Shown here piece after piece: positions 16,497 to 24,465 of a stretch of 42,380 nucleotides of DNA (position 1 is its first letter; the number at the start of each line of letters is the position of its first letter). The notes under the pieces are model-generated. The model had not been told where the DNA came from and searched no databases. It saw only the letters and a list, made by a program, of their open reading frames with translations. The stretch comes from Novosphingobium sp. UBA6722 (lineage in GTDB: Bacteria; Pseudomonadota; Alphaproteobacteria; Sphingomonadales; Sphingomonadaceae): positions 22,273 through 64,652 of the forward strand of contig DKII01000015.1 in the NCBI GenBank assembly GCA_002454125.1, given 5' to 3'. The translations under genes and the position numbers were made by a program.

Positions 16497-17366
16497 ATGA
16501 CGAACAAGGTAGCACTCGTCACCGGCGCCAGCCGCGGCGCGGGTCGCGGGATTGCCCGCGGCTTTGGTGAGCTGGGCTATACCGTCTATGTCACCGGCCG
16601 CACTGTTGCCCCCGGCGATGCCAAGGGCTGGGACGGCTCCGTCCTGCCTGGCACGGTCGCCGAAACCGCCGCCGAAGTGACCGCAGCCGGCGGCAAGGGC
16701 ATTGCCGTGATGTGCGACCATTCCGATGATGCCCAGGTCGCCGCGCTGTTTGCGCAGATCGAACGCGAACAGGGCCGGCTCGATGTGCTGGTCAATAATG
16801 CCACTTACATCCACCACCAGCTGATCGAGAAAATGCCGTTCTGGGAAAAGGACCTGGATGCGGTGAAGATCCTCGATGTCGGGCTGCGCTCTGCCTATGT
16901 CGCCAGCTGGCACGCGGCCCGGATGATGGTGGGGCAGGGCTCGGGCGTGATCGCCTTTGGATCGTCGTTCGGCGGCTCGTGCTACATGCATGGCCCCGCC
17001 TATGGCGCGCAGAAGGCCGGGGTCGACAAGTTCGCCCACGATATGGAGCATGACCTGCGCGGGACCGGGGTAATTGCGGTATCGATCTGGATGGGACCGC
17101 TCGTGACCGAGCGTTCGCTGATCGCCCAGAAGACCAATCCCGAACAGTACGAGGGCTTCATCGACGCAGCCGAAAACCCCGAATTCACCGCGCACATCAT
17201 TGATGCCATCGCCAATGCGCCGAACCGCGACGAGTTGTCCGGGCAGACCCTGATCGGGGCCGAGATCGCCAAGGAGCTGGGTGTGACCGACCGCGGGCGG
17301 GAGAAGCCGAGCTACCGCGAAATGCTGGGTAGCCCGCGCCCGAAGAACCCAGCCGCCGTCTACTGA
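16497..17366 (+). CDS. Short-chain dehydrogenase/reductase 5 (long, DHRS1-like)
   Basis: This 289-residue SDR carries TGASRGAG, NNAT in place of NNAG and YGAQK for the catalytic Tyr/Lys. It has a long insertion after the second strand (GRTVAPGDAKGWDGSVLPGT) typical of DHRS1-like SDRs. Its C-terminal region (SLIAQKTNPEQYEGFID onward) is also longer than usual. ATG 16497 follows GGGAGAGG. It opens an operon of seven genes that includes two acyl-CoA ligases, so it may serve side-chain degradation, but a ring hydroxysteroid dehydrogenase is just as possible. No substrate can be named. Confidence 0.9.
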   Translation: MTNKVALVTGASRGAGRGIARGFGELGYTVYVTGRTVAPGDAKGWDGSVLPGTVAETAAEVTAAGGKGIAVMCDHSDDAQVAALFAQIEREQGRLDVLVNNATYIHHQLIEKMPFWEKDLDAVKILDVGLRSAYVASWHAARMMVGQGSGVIAFGSSFGGSCYMHGPAYGAQKAGVDKFAHDMEHDLRGTGVIAVSIWMGPLVTERSLIAQKTNPEQYEGFIDAAENPEFTAHIIDAIANAPNRDELSGQTLIGAEIAKELGVTDRGREKPSYREMLGSPRPKNPAAVY

Positions 17367-17367
17367 C

Positions 17368-18957
17368 ATGGCAAGCCGGTTCCACCTGGCCGACCTGTTC
17401 GAAACCGTCGCCCGCACGGTGCCCGATCGGCTGACCCTGATCAGCCAAAGCCAGCGCGTGACCTTCGCCGAGCTGAATGACCGGTGCGACCGCCTCGCGG
17501 CTGGCCTGGCGGCTCATGGCGTGGGGCGCGGAGATCCGGTCGGCCTCTATCTCCATAACTGCCCCGCCTATCTCGATGCCTTCATCGCAGCCTGCAAGCT
17601 GGGCGCTGTGCCCTATAACGTGAACTATCGCTACCGCGCCGATGAGCTGCGCTACCTCTTCGCCAATGCCGACAGCGTGGCCATCGTCCACGGCGCAGAG
17701 TTCTCGCCGATCATCCGCGACGTGCGCGGCGACGTGCCGACGCTGAAGCTGACGGTTGCGGTGGAGGATGGCTCCGGCGCGGATATTGCCGGATCGATCC
17801 CCTATGCCGAACTGCTGGCGCACGAGCCGGGCGGCCCGTGGGAGCGCAGCGAGGAAGACTATCTGCTGTGCTATACCGGCGGCACTACCGGTATGCCCAA
17901 GGGCGTGATGTGGCCGCACCGGGCCTTCGTCTTCGCCTGCGCCGGCGGAGCCGGCTATTTCAATCCGCATGGGCCAATCACCAAGCCCGAGGACATCGAG
18001 AGCCGCGCCCGCGATGGCTATCCGCTGAAGATGTTCCCCCTCGCCCCGCTGATGCACATGGCGGCGATGTGGACGGTCTGGAGCGCACTGCTGAACGGCG
18101 TGACGATCGTGCTCGACGAAGGCCACATCTTCGATCCCGAACGGGTCTTCGATATTGCCGAGCGCGAAGGCGCCAACATGATCCAGTTTGTCGGCGATGC
18201 CATGGCGACACCGCTGCGCGATGCGCTGCGCGCCAACCCCGGGCGTTGGAACCTGTCGGCGGTGGTCAATCTGGGTTCGGGCGGCGCCTTGTTCTCGCAG
18301 CATCTCAAGGATGATCTCAAGGCCCTGGTGCCCAGCGCCAACATCACCGACGGGATGGGCTCATCAGAAACCGGCATGTCGGGCATGGCCGAAAAGTCCG
18401 ATGAAGGCGTCATGCGCTTGCCGGCCAACGAATTCCAGCAAGTGGTGGTCGATGGCCGGATTGCGGCAATTGGCGAGACCGGGTTCGTCGCCCGCACCGG
18501 CAATACGCCAGTCGGCTACTACAACGATCCGGTGAAGACGGCCGAAACCTTTGTCACCATCGATGGCACGCTCTGGGCCGTATCCGGCGATGCCGCGCGG
18601 CGCGACGAGGACGGAATGATCACCGTCTTCGGCCGCGGTTCGACCTGCATCAACACCGGCGGTGAAAAGGTCTTTCCCGAGGAAGTGGAAGAGGCCCTGC
18701 GCGCCCATCCGGCGATCTTTGATGCCGTAGTGGCAGGCCAGCCGGACGAGCGCTGGGGTCAGCGTGTGATCGGCGTTGTCTCCGGCCGGCCCGGAATAGC
18801 GCGGCCCACGTTCGATGACGTGAAGTCCTTCCTGACGGAGCGGCTGGCAGGCTACAAGGTGCCCAAGTCGCTGATCTGGGTCGATGAGGTGAAGCGTTCG
18901 CCCGCAGGCAAGCAGGACTATCGCTGGGCCACCGAAGTGGCGGCAGGAGCACAATGA
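17368..18957 (+). CDS. Acyl-CoA synthetase 1 (FadD-type, steroid CoA-ligase-like)
   Basis: This 529-residue AMP-forming ligase has the P-loop motif CYTGGTTGMPKGV (about residues 169-181), the aromatic/Gly motif DGMGSSETG, the hinge region VFGRGSTCINTGGEK, and the catalytic lysine in SPAGKQDYR near the C-terminus. The stretch YNVNYRYRADELRYLFANAD recalls steroid-side-chain ligases of the FadD19 group. It would activate a carboxylic side chain to its CoA thioester for beta-oxidation. ATG 17368 lies 1 bp after the SDR 5 stop and the gene overlaps the next ligase by ATGA. Two ligases in a row suggest two different acids or successive chain lengths. Confidence 0.92.
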   Translation: MASRFHLADLFETVARTVPDRLTLISQSQRVTFAELNDRCDRLAAGLAAHGVGRGDPVGLYLHNCPAYLDAFIAACKLGAVPYNVNYRYRADELRYLFANADSVAIVHGAEFSPIIRDVRGDVPTLKLTVAVEDGSGADIAGSIPYAELLAHEPGGPWERSEEDYLLCYTGGTTGMPKGVMWPHRAFVFACAGGAGYFNPHGPITKPEDIESRARDGYPLKMFPLAPLMHMAAMWTVWSALLNGVTIVLDEGHIFDPERVFDIAEREGANMIQFVGDAMATPLRDALRANPGRWNLSAVVNLGSGGALFSQHLKDDLKALVPSANITDGMGSSETGMSGMAEKSDEGVMRLPANEFQQVVVDGRIAAIGETGFVARTGNTPVGYYNDPVKTAETFVTIDGTLWAVSGDAARRDEDGMITVFGRGSTCINTGGEKVFPEEVEEALRAHPAIFDAVVAGQPDERWGQRVIGVVSGRPGIARPTFDDVKSFLTERLAGYKVPKSLIWVDEVKRSPAGKQDYRWATEVAAGAQ

Positions 18958-20621
18958 GCCAGGTCGATCCCGTCTTTGCCGCCGTTACCGGACCCGGCAC
19001 ACCGTTCGAACTGATCGAGCGCGAAGGACTGCTGCAGTTCGCCAATGCCGCCCCGGATCTGGCGCTGATGATCGATCATGCCCGCCGGCATGGCGACAAG
19101 ACCTTCCTGGTCGACTTCTCCTCCGTCGGGGCCGAACGACGGCTGACCTTTGAACAGGTCTTTGCCTGGCGCGACCAGTTGGTGCCGATGCTCCAGATCC
19201 GCCGCGGCGATCGGGTGGCGATCTGCATGCGCAACCGCGCTGAATGGATCGTTGCCTTTATGGCCGTGATCAAGGCCGGCGGGATCGCCGCCCTGCTCAA
19301 CAGCCGCGGATCGCCGGCCGAACTGGTGGCGATGATCGAGGACGTCACGCCAGCCCTGGTCCTGGCCGATAGCCGCCGCGCCGCACTGATCCGCGAAGGC
19401 GGCTACCCGGGCCGGATGCTGGACCTGACCAAGCCCTTCGACGAGCAGGAGATCGAACGCCGCAGCGCCGAAGCTCTGCCCGATCCCGGCCTGGCCCAGC
19501 CGCTCGATCCCGCCGCGATCTTGTTCACTTCCGGCACGACCGGGCGGGTTAAGGGCGCGGTTTTGACCCATCGCAGCTTGATTACCGGGCTGATGCTGAT
19601 GCAGCTGTCTGGCGTCATGGTGCTGCACAACATGGCCAAAGCGCACGGCATTCCGGCCGAAACGCTGATGGCCAGCCTGCCGCAGCAGTCCGTGCTGCTG
19701 GTCTATCCGCTGTTCCATATCTCCGGACTTGGAGCCGCCTTCCTTTCCCCGCTGTTTGCCGGATCGAAGGTGGTGATCATGCGCCGCTGGGACGCACAGG
19801 AAGCCGTGCGGCTGATCGAGGCGGAAAAGATCACCATGTTTTCGGCCGTGCCGACCATGCTGTGGGACATGCTCCACCGCGCCCGGTTGGGCGATGCCGA
19901 CCTGTCCTCGCTCCGCAACATTGCCTCGGGCGGGCAGGCGCTTCCGGTCAACCTGCTGGACGAGATCCGCGCGGTCTGCCCACAGGCGGTGATGGGCACT
20001 GGCTATGGCATGACCGAAGCTTCAGGATCCTTGGCCCAGGCCGTAGGCGAAGACTTCATCCGCAATCGTTCCTCGGCCGGACGGGTCCTGCCGCTGGCGC
20101 AGGTACGGATCGTCGCGCCCGACGGCACGGTCATGCCAACCGGCCAGAGCGGCGAGATCCAGCTGAAGGGCGCAATGGTCATGGCCGGCTACTGGAACCG
20201 GCCTGAAGAAACCGCTGCCGCCTTTACCGCCGATGGCTGGCTGCGCACCGGCGATGTCGGCTATGTCGATACCGAAGGCTACATCTTCATTGTCGACCGC
20301 GTGAAGGACATGGTCATTTCCGGCGGTGAGAACATCTATTGCGCCGAGGTCGAACGCGTCATGGGCGAGATGCCGGGCGTGAGCGAATGCGCCGCTTTCG
20401 GCGTTCCCGACGAACGCCTGGGCGAACTGCTGGTCGCCGTGGTCAAAGGCGATGGAATGGACGAACAGGCAGTCAAGGACTGGGTCGGCGAGCGGCTGGC
20501 GCGGTACAAGGCGCCGGGCAAAGTCGCGATCATTTCCGAACCCCTGCCGCGCAATGACGTGGGCAAGGTCAACAAGGCAGCACTGCGTGCGGCCTGGTAC
20601 GAATTATCCGGAGAACAATGA
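18954..20621 (+). CDS. Acyl-CoA synthetase 2 (AMP-forming)
   Basis: This 555-residue ligase has the P-loop ILFTSGTTGRVKGAVLTH (about residues 190-207), GTGYGMTEASG, the hinge DRVKDMVISGGENIYCAEVE, and the catalytic lysine in RNDVGKVNKAALR. Domain order and length are standard for the family. It differs clearly from ligase 1, so this is not a recent duplication. The start overlaps ligase 1 (ATGA at 18954-18957). It would form a CoA thioester of an aromatic, fatty or steroid acid. Substrate is unknown; linkage suggests a later intermediate of the same pathway or a partially shortened side chain. Confidence 0.92.
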   Translation: MSQVDPVFAAVTGPGTPFELIEREGLLQFANAAPDLALMIDHARRHGDKTFLVDFSSVGAERRLTFEQVFAWRDQLVPMLQIRRGDRVAICMRNRAEWIVAFMAVIKAGGIAALLNSRGSPAELVAMIEDVTPALVLADSRRAALIREGGYPGRMLDLTKPFDEQEIERRSAEALPDPGLAQPLDPAAILFTSGTTGRVKGAVLTHRSLITGLMLMQLSGVMVLHNMAKAHGIPAETLMASLPQQSVLLVYPLFHISGLGAAFLSPLFAGSKVVIMRRWDAQEAVRLIEAEKITMFSAVPTMLWDMLHRARLGDADLSSLRNIASGGQALPVNLLDEIRAVCPQAVMGTGYGMTEASGSLAQAVGEDFIRNRSSAGRVLPLAQVRIVAPDGTVMPTGQSGEIQLKGAMVMAGYWNRPEETAAAFTADGWLRTGDVGYVDTEGYIFIVDRVKDMVISGGENIYCAEVERVMGEMPGVSECAAFGVPDERLGELLVAVVKGDGMDEQAVKDWVGERLARYKAPGKVAIISEPLPRNDVGKVNKAALRAAWYELSGEQ

Positions 20622-20622
20622 C

Positions 20623-21489
20623 ATGGGCATGCCCAAGGATATCGGCATTATCGACTGCATGCTCGGAATCCCCGAGGCCGAGGATCGTTCGGACTGGTTC
20701 ACCGCCTTCCGCCCGCTGATCAAGGACGCGCAGACACTGCAGCAGTTCTCGATGCCGGCGCAGTACATGTTCAAAGATGTGCCGCAGACCGGCCATGCTG
20801 ACGACTATGTCAAATGGACCGTCGACCAGATGGACCAGCACGGCATCGCCAAAGCGCTGGTTGGCTGGAACGACAACGAAACCTCACGCCGCGCCAAGGA
20901 GCTCTACGGCGACCGCTTCTTCTTCGATCTGCCCTGCGATCCCAACAAGGGCATGGAAGAAGTGCGGCGGATCAAGCGGATCCATGCCGAAGTTGGCCTG
21001 TCCGCGATCAGCGTGTTTCCGGCCGGCACGCTCCCGCAGGTGGCGATCAACCACAAGTACATGTTCCCGCTTTACGCCTGCGCGGTAGAGCTGGACATTC
21101 CGATCTGCCTCAATGTCGGCATTCCGGGGCCGCGCATCCCGATGGAGACCCAGAAGGTCGAGCATCTCGACGAGGTCTGCTGGTTCTTCCCGGACCTGAA
21201 GATCGTGATGCGCCACGGTGCCGAGCCGTGGCAGGACCTGGCGGTCAAGCTGATGCTGAAGTGGCCGAACCTCTATTATTCGACCAGCGCCTTTGCGCCC
21301 AAGCACTACCCCAAGGCGATCATCGATTACGCCAATACCCGCGGTGCTGAGAAGATCATCTACGCCGGCTATTTCCCGATGGGCCTCAGCCTAGAGCGGA
21401 TCATGTCCGACATGGAGCATGTGCCCCTCAAGGACGAGGTCTGGCCCAAGTTCCTGCGCGAGAATGCCGAGCGCGTCTTCAAGCTCTGA
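20623..21489 (+). CDS. Amidohydrolase_2-like TIM-barrel protein lacking most metal ligands
   Basis: This 288-residue protein resembles the amidohydrolase_2/ACMSD group in layout: an N-terminal strand IGIIDCMLG, a mid strand DIPICLNVGIPG, then LKIVMRHGAEPW, and a C-terminal strand EKIIYAGYFPMG. Active family members have HxH in the first strand, a histidine in the second and an aspartate in GSDYP. Here these read CML, N and GYF; only the histidine in MRHG is kept. A metal-dependent hydrolysis or decarboxylation is therefore unlikely in the usual form. It could use another mechanism or have a binding role. ATG 20623 follows CCGGAGAAC, 1 bp after the ligase stop; ATG 20629 is an alternative. It precedes a Rieske oxygenase. 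Confidence 0.78.
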   Translation: MGMPKDIGIIDCMLGIPEAEDRSDWFTAFRPLIKDAQTLQQFSMPAQYMFKDVPQTGHADDYVKWTVDQMDQHGIAKALVGWNDNETSRRAKELYGDRFFFDLPCDPNKGMEEVRRIKRIHAEVGLSAISVFPAGTLPQVAINHKYMFPLYACAVELDIPICLNVGIPGPRIPMETQKVEHLDEVCWFFPDLKIVMRHGAEPWQDLAVKLMLKWPNLYYSTSAFAPKHYPKAIIDYANTRGAEKIIYAGYFPMGLSLERIMSDMEHVPLKDEVWPKFLRENAERVFKL

Positions 21490-21531
21490 TCACCACTACG
21501 ACAACGAGACCGGTTCCCCGGGGAGAATGAC

Positions 21532-22638
21532 ATGACCGAAGCCGCAACCGACGCCCGCACTGCCCCCGTGGCCGTGTGGCAGGTGCTGGAGAAGATGACG
21601 AAGGAAGAGCGCGAGGCCTGGCGCGTTGCGCCGATCGCCAACCGCCCCAGCCCGGAGCAGCGCAACCTCGACATCGGCTTCCCGTTTGGCTGGTACCCCT
21701 TCATGCTGGCGAAGGATCTGGCCGTGGGCGAGGTCAAGCCAGCGCGCTATTTCGCGCGCGATCTCGCGGTCTGGCGTGGCGAGGATGGCCAGGTCCGGAT
21801 GATCGATGCCTATTGCAAGCATCTGGGCGCCCATCTGGGCCACGGCGGCAAAGTGGCCGGCAACCTGCTGGAATGTCCGTTCCACGCCTGGCGCTATGAT
21901 GGCGAGGAAGGCGTGGTGAAGGAGATCCCCTATGCCAAGGCGATCCCTCCGCAGGTCAAGCGCAAGTGCACCCGCACCTGGCATATCCGCGAAGCCAACC
22001 AGTGGCTGTGGGTCTGGTACCACCCGGAAGACGCGGCCCCGCTTTACGAAGTGGTGCACCTGCCGGAAGCCAGCGACCCGAACTGGACGGCCTATGACGT
22101 GGTTGAGTGGCGGATCTTCGGCTCGCTCCAGAACATGGCCGAAAACGGCGTCGATTTTGCGCACTTCAAGTACATCCACGGCACGGCCGAACTGCCGAGC
22201 TCCGAACTGTCGTGGGGCAAATGGGATCGTTGCGGGATTGTCCGCGCCAAGATGGGCACGCCCAAGGGCATGGTCGATGGCACGATCACCAGCAATTCGA
22301 TGGGCCCGGGCCAGGCCTGGGTCCGCTTCACCGGAATCTGCGAGACGTTGCTGGTGGCCTGCATCATCCCGGTGGAACTAGACGAGTTGCAGGTAATCTA
22401 TTGCTACACCCAGCCCAAGGAACAAACCGAAGGGCCGATGGCCGGCCTAGCCCGCGCCATCATCAAGGACGTCAACAAGCAGCTCGACCAGGACAAGGTC
22501 GTGTGGGACCGGATGCGCTACGAGCCCAACCCGATCATCTGCGATGGTGACGGTCCGATCCCGCATTTCCGCAAGTTCTATTCGCGCTTCTACGCGGCAG
22601 GTGATGGCGTGCCCTCATCGCAGCGGTCGGCCGGATAA
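21532..22638 (+). CDS. Rieske non-haem iron oxygenase 1 (class A)
   Basis: This 368-residue oxygenase alpha subunit has its Rieske cluster in YCKHLGAH...LLECPFHAW, giving C95, H97, C115 and H118. The mononuclear iron site is NMAENGVDFAHFKYIHG, giving D208, H211 and H216. The layout is that of single-component terminal oxygenases such as KshA and the DAF-36/Neverland-like group, which hydroxylate or desaturate sterols. No small subunit is encoded nearby. It is a close paralogue of the gene at 33076-34197 (both open with TDARTAPVAVWQ). It needs a ferredoxin/reductase that the window does not encode. ATG 21532 follows GGGGAGAAT. Confidence 0.93.
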   Translation: MTEAATDARTAPVAVWQVLEKMTKEEREAWRVAPIANRPSPEQRNLDIGFPFGWYPFMLAKDLAVGEVKPARYFARDLAVWRGEDGQVRMIDAYCKHLGAHLGHGGKVAGNLLECPFHAWRYDGEEGVVKEIPYAKAIPPQVKRKCTRTWHIREANQWLWVWYHPEDAAPLYEVVHLPEASDPNWTAYDVVEWRIFGSLQNMAENGVDFAHFKYIHGTAELPSSELSWGKWDRCGIVRAKMGTPKGMVDGTITSNSMGPGQAWVRFTGICETLLVACIIPVELDELQVIYCYTQPKEQTEGPMAGLARAIIKDVNKQLDQDKVVWDRMRYEPNPIICDGDGPIPHFRKFYSRFYAAGDGVPSSQRSAG

Positions 22639-22639
22639 G

Positions 22640-24166
22640 GTGGCAACCCGGCGCGAAGTGGTCGCAGGCGGCGCTGCAGCAATGGCCGTCTCGGCGGCAG
22701 GAGGAGCAAAAGCCATGGCCGGCACGGCAAGCATCGGGGGGATTGAGGCCCTGCTTTCCAGCCGCGATGCGCTTGGCCTGGCCGAACTGGTGCGCAAGCG
22801 CCAGGTGTCACCCGGCGAACTGCTCGATGCGGCGATTGCCCGGACCGAAGCGCTTAACCCGCGCTTCAACTTCATCGCCCAGCGCCATTACGATCATGCC
22901 CGCAAAGCCATTGCAGTCGGCCTGCCAAAGGGCCCGTTCACGGGCGTGCCCTGGCTGCTGAAGGACCTCAATACCAATATCGCCGGCGAACTGACCGAAG
23001 GCGGCAGCCGGTTCTACAAGGGCTTCCGCGCGCCGGTGACCTCGGAACTGGTCAAGCGAGTGGAGCGCGCGGGCTTCGTCGTATTCGGCAAGACCACCAC
23101 ACCGGAACTGGGCCTGACTGGTACAACCGAGAACAAGCTGACCGGCGACACCCGCAATCCCTGGGATCCGGCCCGGATTGCCGGCGGCTCGTCGGGCGGC
23201 GCGGCAGCAGCGGTCGCGGCCGGCGTCCTGCCGGCGGCCCATGCCACTGACGGGGGCGGATCGATCCGCATTCCGGCATCCTGCTGCGGCCTGTTCGGGC
23301 TCAAGCCCAGCCGCGGCCGGGTTCCGATGGGCCCGCTGCGGACCGAAGGCTGGGGCGGCCTTTCCACCCACCACGCGGTGAGCTGGTCGGTGCGCGATAG
23401 CGCCGCCATCCTTGATGCGACCCACGGTGCGGAGCCCGGCTCACGCTATGGCGCGCCGGCACCGGCGGAAGGATTCCTGGCCCAGGTCGGCAAGCACCCA
23501 GGCAAGCTGCGCATTGCCTTGATGCTGGATGCGCCCGCTGGCAGCCCGGTCGATCCGGAATGCCGCGCCGCTGCCGAAGCGGCTGCGCGGCTGTGCGAAA
23601 GCCTTGGTCATCACGTTGAGATCGCCCAGCCCAATTGGGATGTCGGCGCGGTGGGCCTTGCGGCCTTCCAGGTCATGGCGGCAGCGATCGCGGCCGACCT
23701 GATCGACCGCGGCAAGGCAACGGGGATTGCCCCAGGGCCGGAGGTGCTGGAGCCGATCACGCTGGCCTTCCTGGGCTTTGGCCAGACCGTGTCGGGCATG
23801 GACTATGCCCGGGCCAACAATACGTTGCAGACGCTCGCCATAACGGTCGGACAGTTCATGGAGCGGTTCGATGTCATCCTGGCGCCGACCCTGGCCGCAC
23901 CGCCGCTCCCGCTTGGCCGGATCAACCTGACGCCCGATTGCGATTTCCAGCAATGGGGGCAGCGGGTCGCCGTCTTCTCGCCGTTCGCACAAATGGCCAA
24001 CCTGACCGGGCAGCCCAGCATGTCGGTCCCGCTTGGCCAGTCACGGGCGGGCCTGCCGATCGGGGTGATGTTCACTGGCCGGTTCGGGGAAGAGGCGCTG
24101 CTCTATCGCCTGGCTGCGCAGCTTGAAAAGGCCGCGCCCTGGTTCGCGCGTCGGCCTGGCTTGTGA
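22640..24166 (+). CDS. Amidase-signature hydrolase with a Tat signal peptide
   Basis: This 508-residue protein has the amidase-signature triad: the lysine in PWLLKDLN, and the serines in AGGSSGGAAAAVAAG and DGGGSIRIPASCCG. I start at GTG 22640, preceded by GGATAAGG, because it yields a twin-arginine signal (ATRREVVAGGAAAMAVSAAG, then GAKAMA), placing the enzyme in the periplasm. The longer open frame overlaps the Rieske gene and adds unrelated residues. It would cleave an amide bond before uptake into the cytoplasm. In a steroid island, release of taurine or glycine from conjugated bile salts is an attractive inference; nylon-oligomer-type amidases are another match. It follows the Rieske stop by 1 bp. 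Confidence 0.88.
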   Translation: MATRREVVAGGAAAMAVSAAGGAKAMAGTASIGGIEALLSSRDALGLAELVRKRQVSPGELLDAAIARTEALNPRFNFIAQRHYDHARKAIAVGLPKGPFTGVPWLLKDLNTNIAGELTEGGSRFYKGFRAPVTSELVKRVERAGFVVFGKTTTPELGLTGTTENKLTGDTRNPWDPARIAGGSSGGAAAAVAAGVLPAAHATDGGGSIRIPASCCGLFGLKPSRGRVPMGPLRTEGWGGLSTHHAVSWSVRDSAAILDATHGAEPGSRYGAPAPAEGFLAQVGKHPGKLRIALMLDAPAGSPVDPECRAAAEAAARLCESLGHHVEIAQPNWDVGAVGLAAFQVMAAAIAADLIDRGKATGIAPGPEVLEPITLAFLGFGQTVSGMDYARANNTLQTLAITVGQFMERFDVILAPTLAAPPLPLGRINLTPDCDFQQWGQRVAVFSPFAQMANLTGQPSMSVPLGQSRAGLPIGVMFTGRFGEEALLYRLAAQLEKAAPWFARRPGL

Positions 24167-24465
24167 GCGCGGGGGCGGTTTCCATCCTGGCTGCGCTGGC
24201 CGGCCTGCTCGGCCTGATCGGCCTGGCTGGCCTGGCTGGTCTGCGCAATCCCTGTGATCCGGGGCGGCCTGGCAAGGCCGTCCGTCTGCTAGGCCTGCTG
24301 GGGCTGCTAGGCCTGACCGGATTCTGGATCGACGGCGCCGGCGCCCTCGGCGCAGCCGGTGCGCTGGGTCTGTGGAATCACCAGGATCCCAGGCTGGCAA
24401 GGTGGGGCCGGCTCGGCTGGGTCTTTGTCGTCGGCTTACCGTTTCTGCTCGCGCACTTCGCCTAG
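24163..24465 (+). CDS. Small membrane protein, function unknown
   Basis: This predicted 100-residue protein overlaps the amidase stop (GTGA at 24163-24166). It holds a Leu/Gly/Ala-rich helix (ILAALAGLLGLIGLAGLAGL), a second hydrophobic region from VRLLGLLGLLGLTGF to about ALGLW, and a third near the end (GWVFVVGLPFLLAHF). Low-complexity content weakens the case, but tight coupling to the amidase and a clean membrane profile support a real gene. Its last 30 bp overlap the end of the convergent gene. I do not recognise a family. Confidence 0.55.
   Translation: MSAGAVSILAALAGLLGLIGLAGLAGLRNPCDPGRPGKAVRLLGLLGLLGLTGFWIDGAGALGAAGALGLWNHQDPRLARWGRLGWVFVVGLPFLLAHFA

Noticed and set aside
22544..22639. 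Longer start for the amidase
   Set aside because: It overlaps the Rieske coding sequence and would bury the Tat signal peptide inside the protein.
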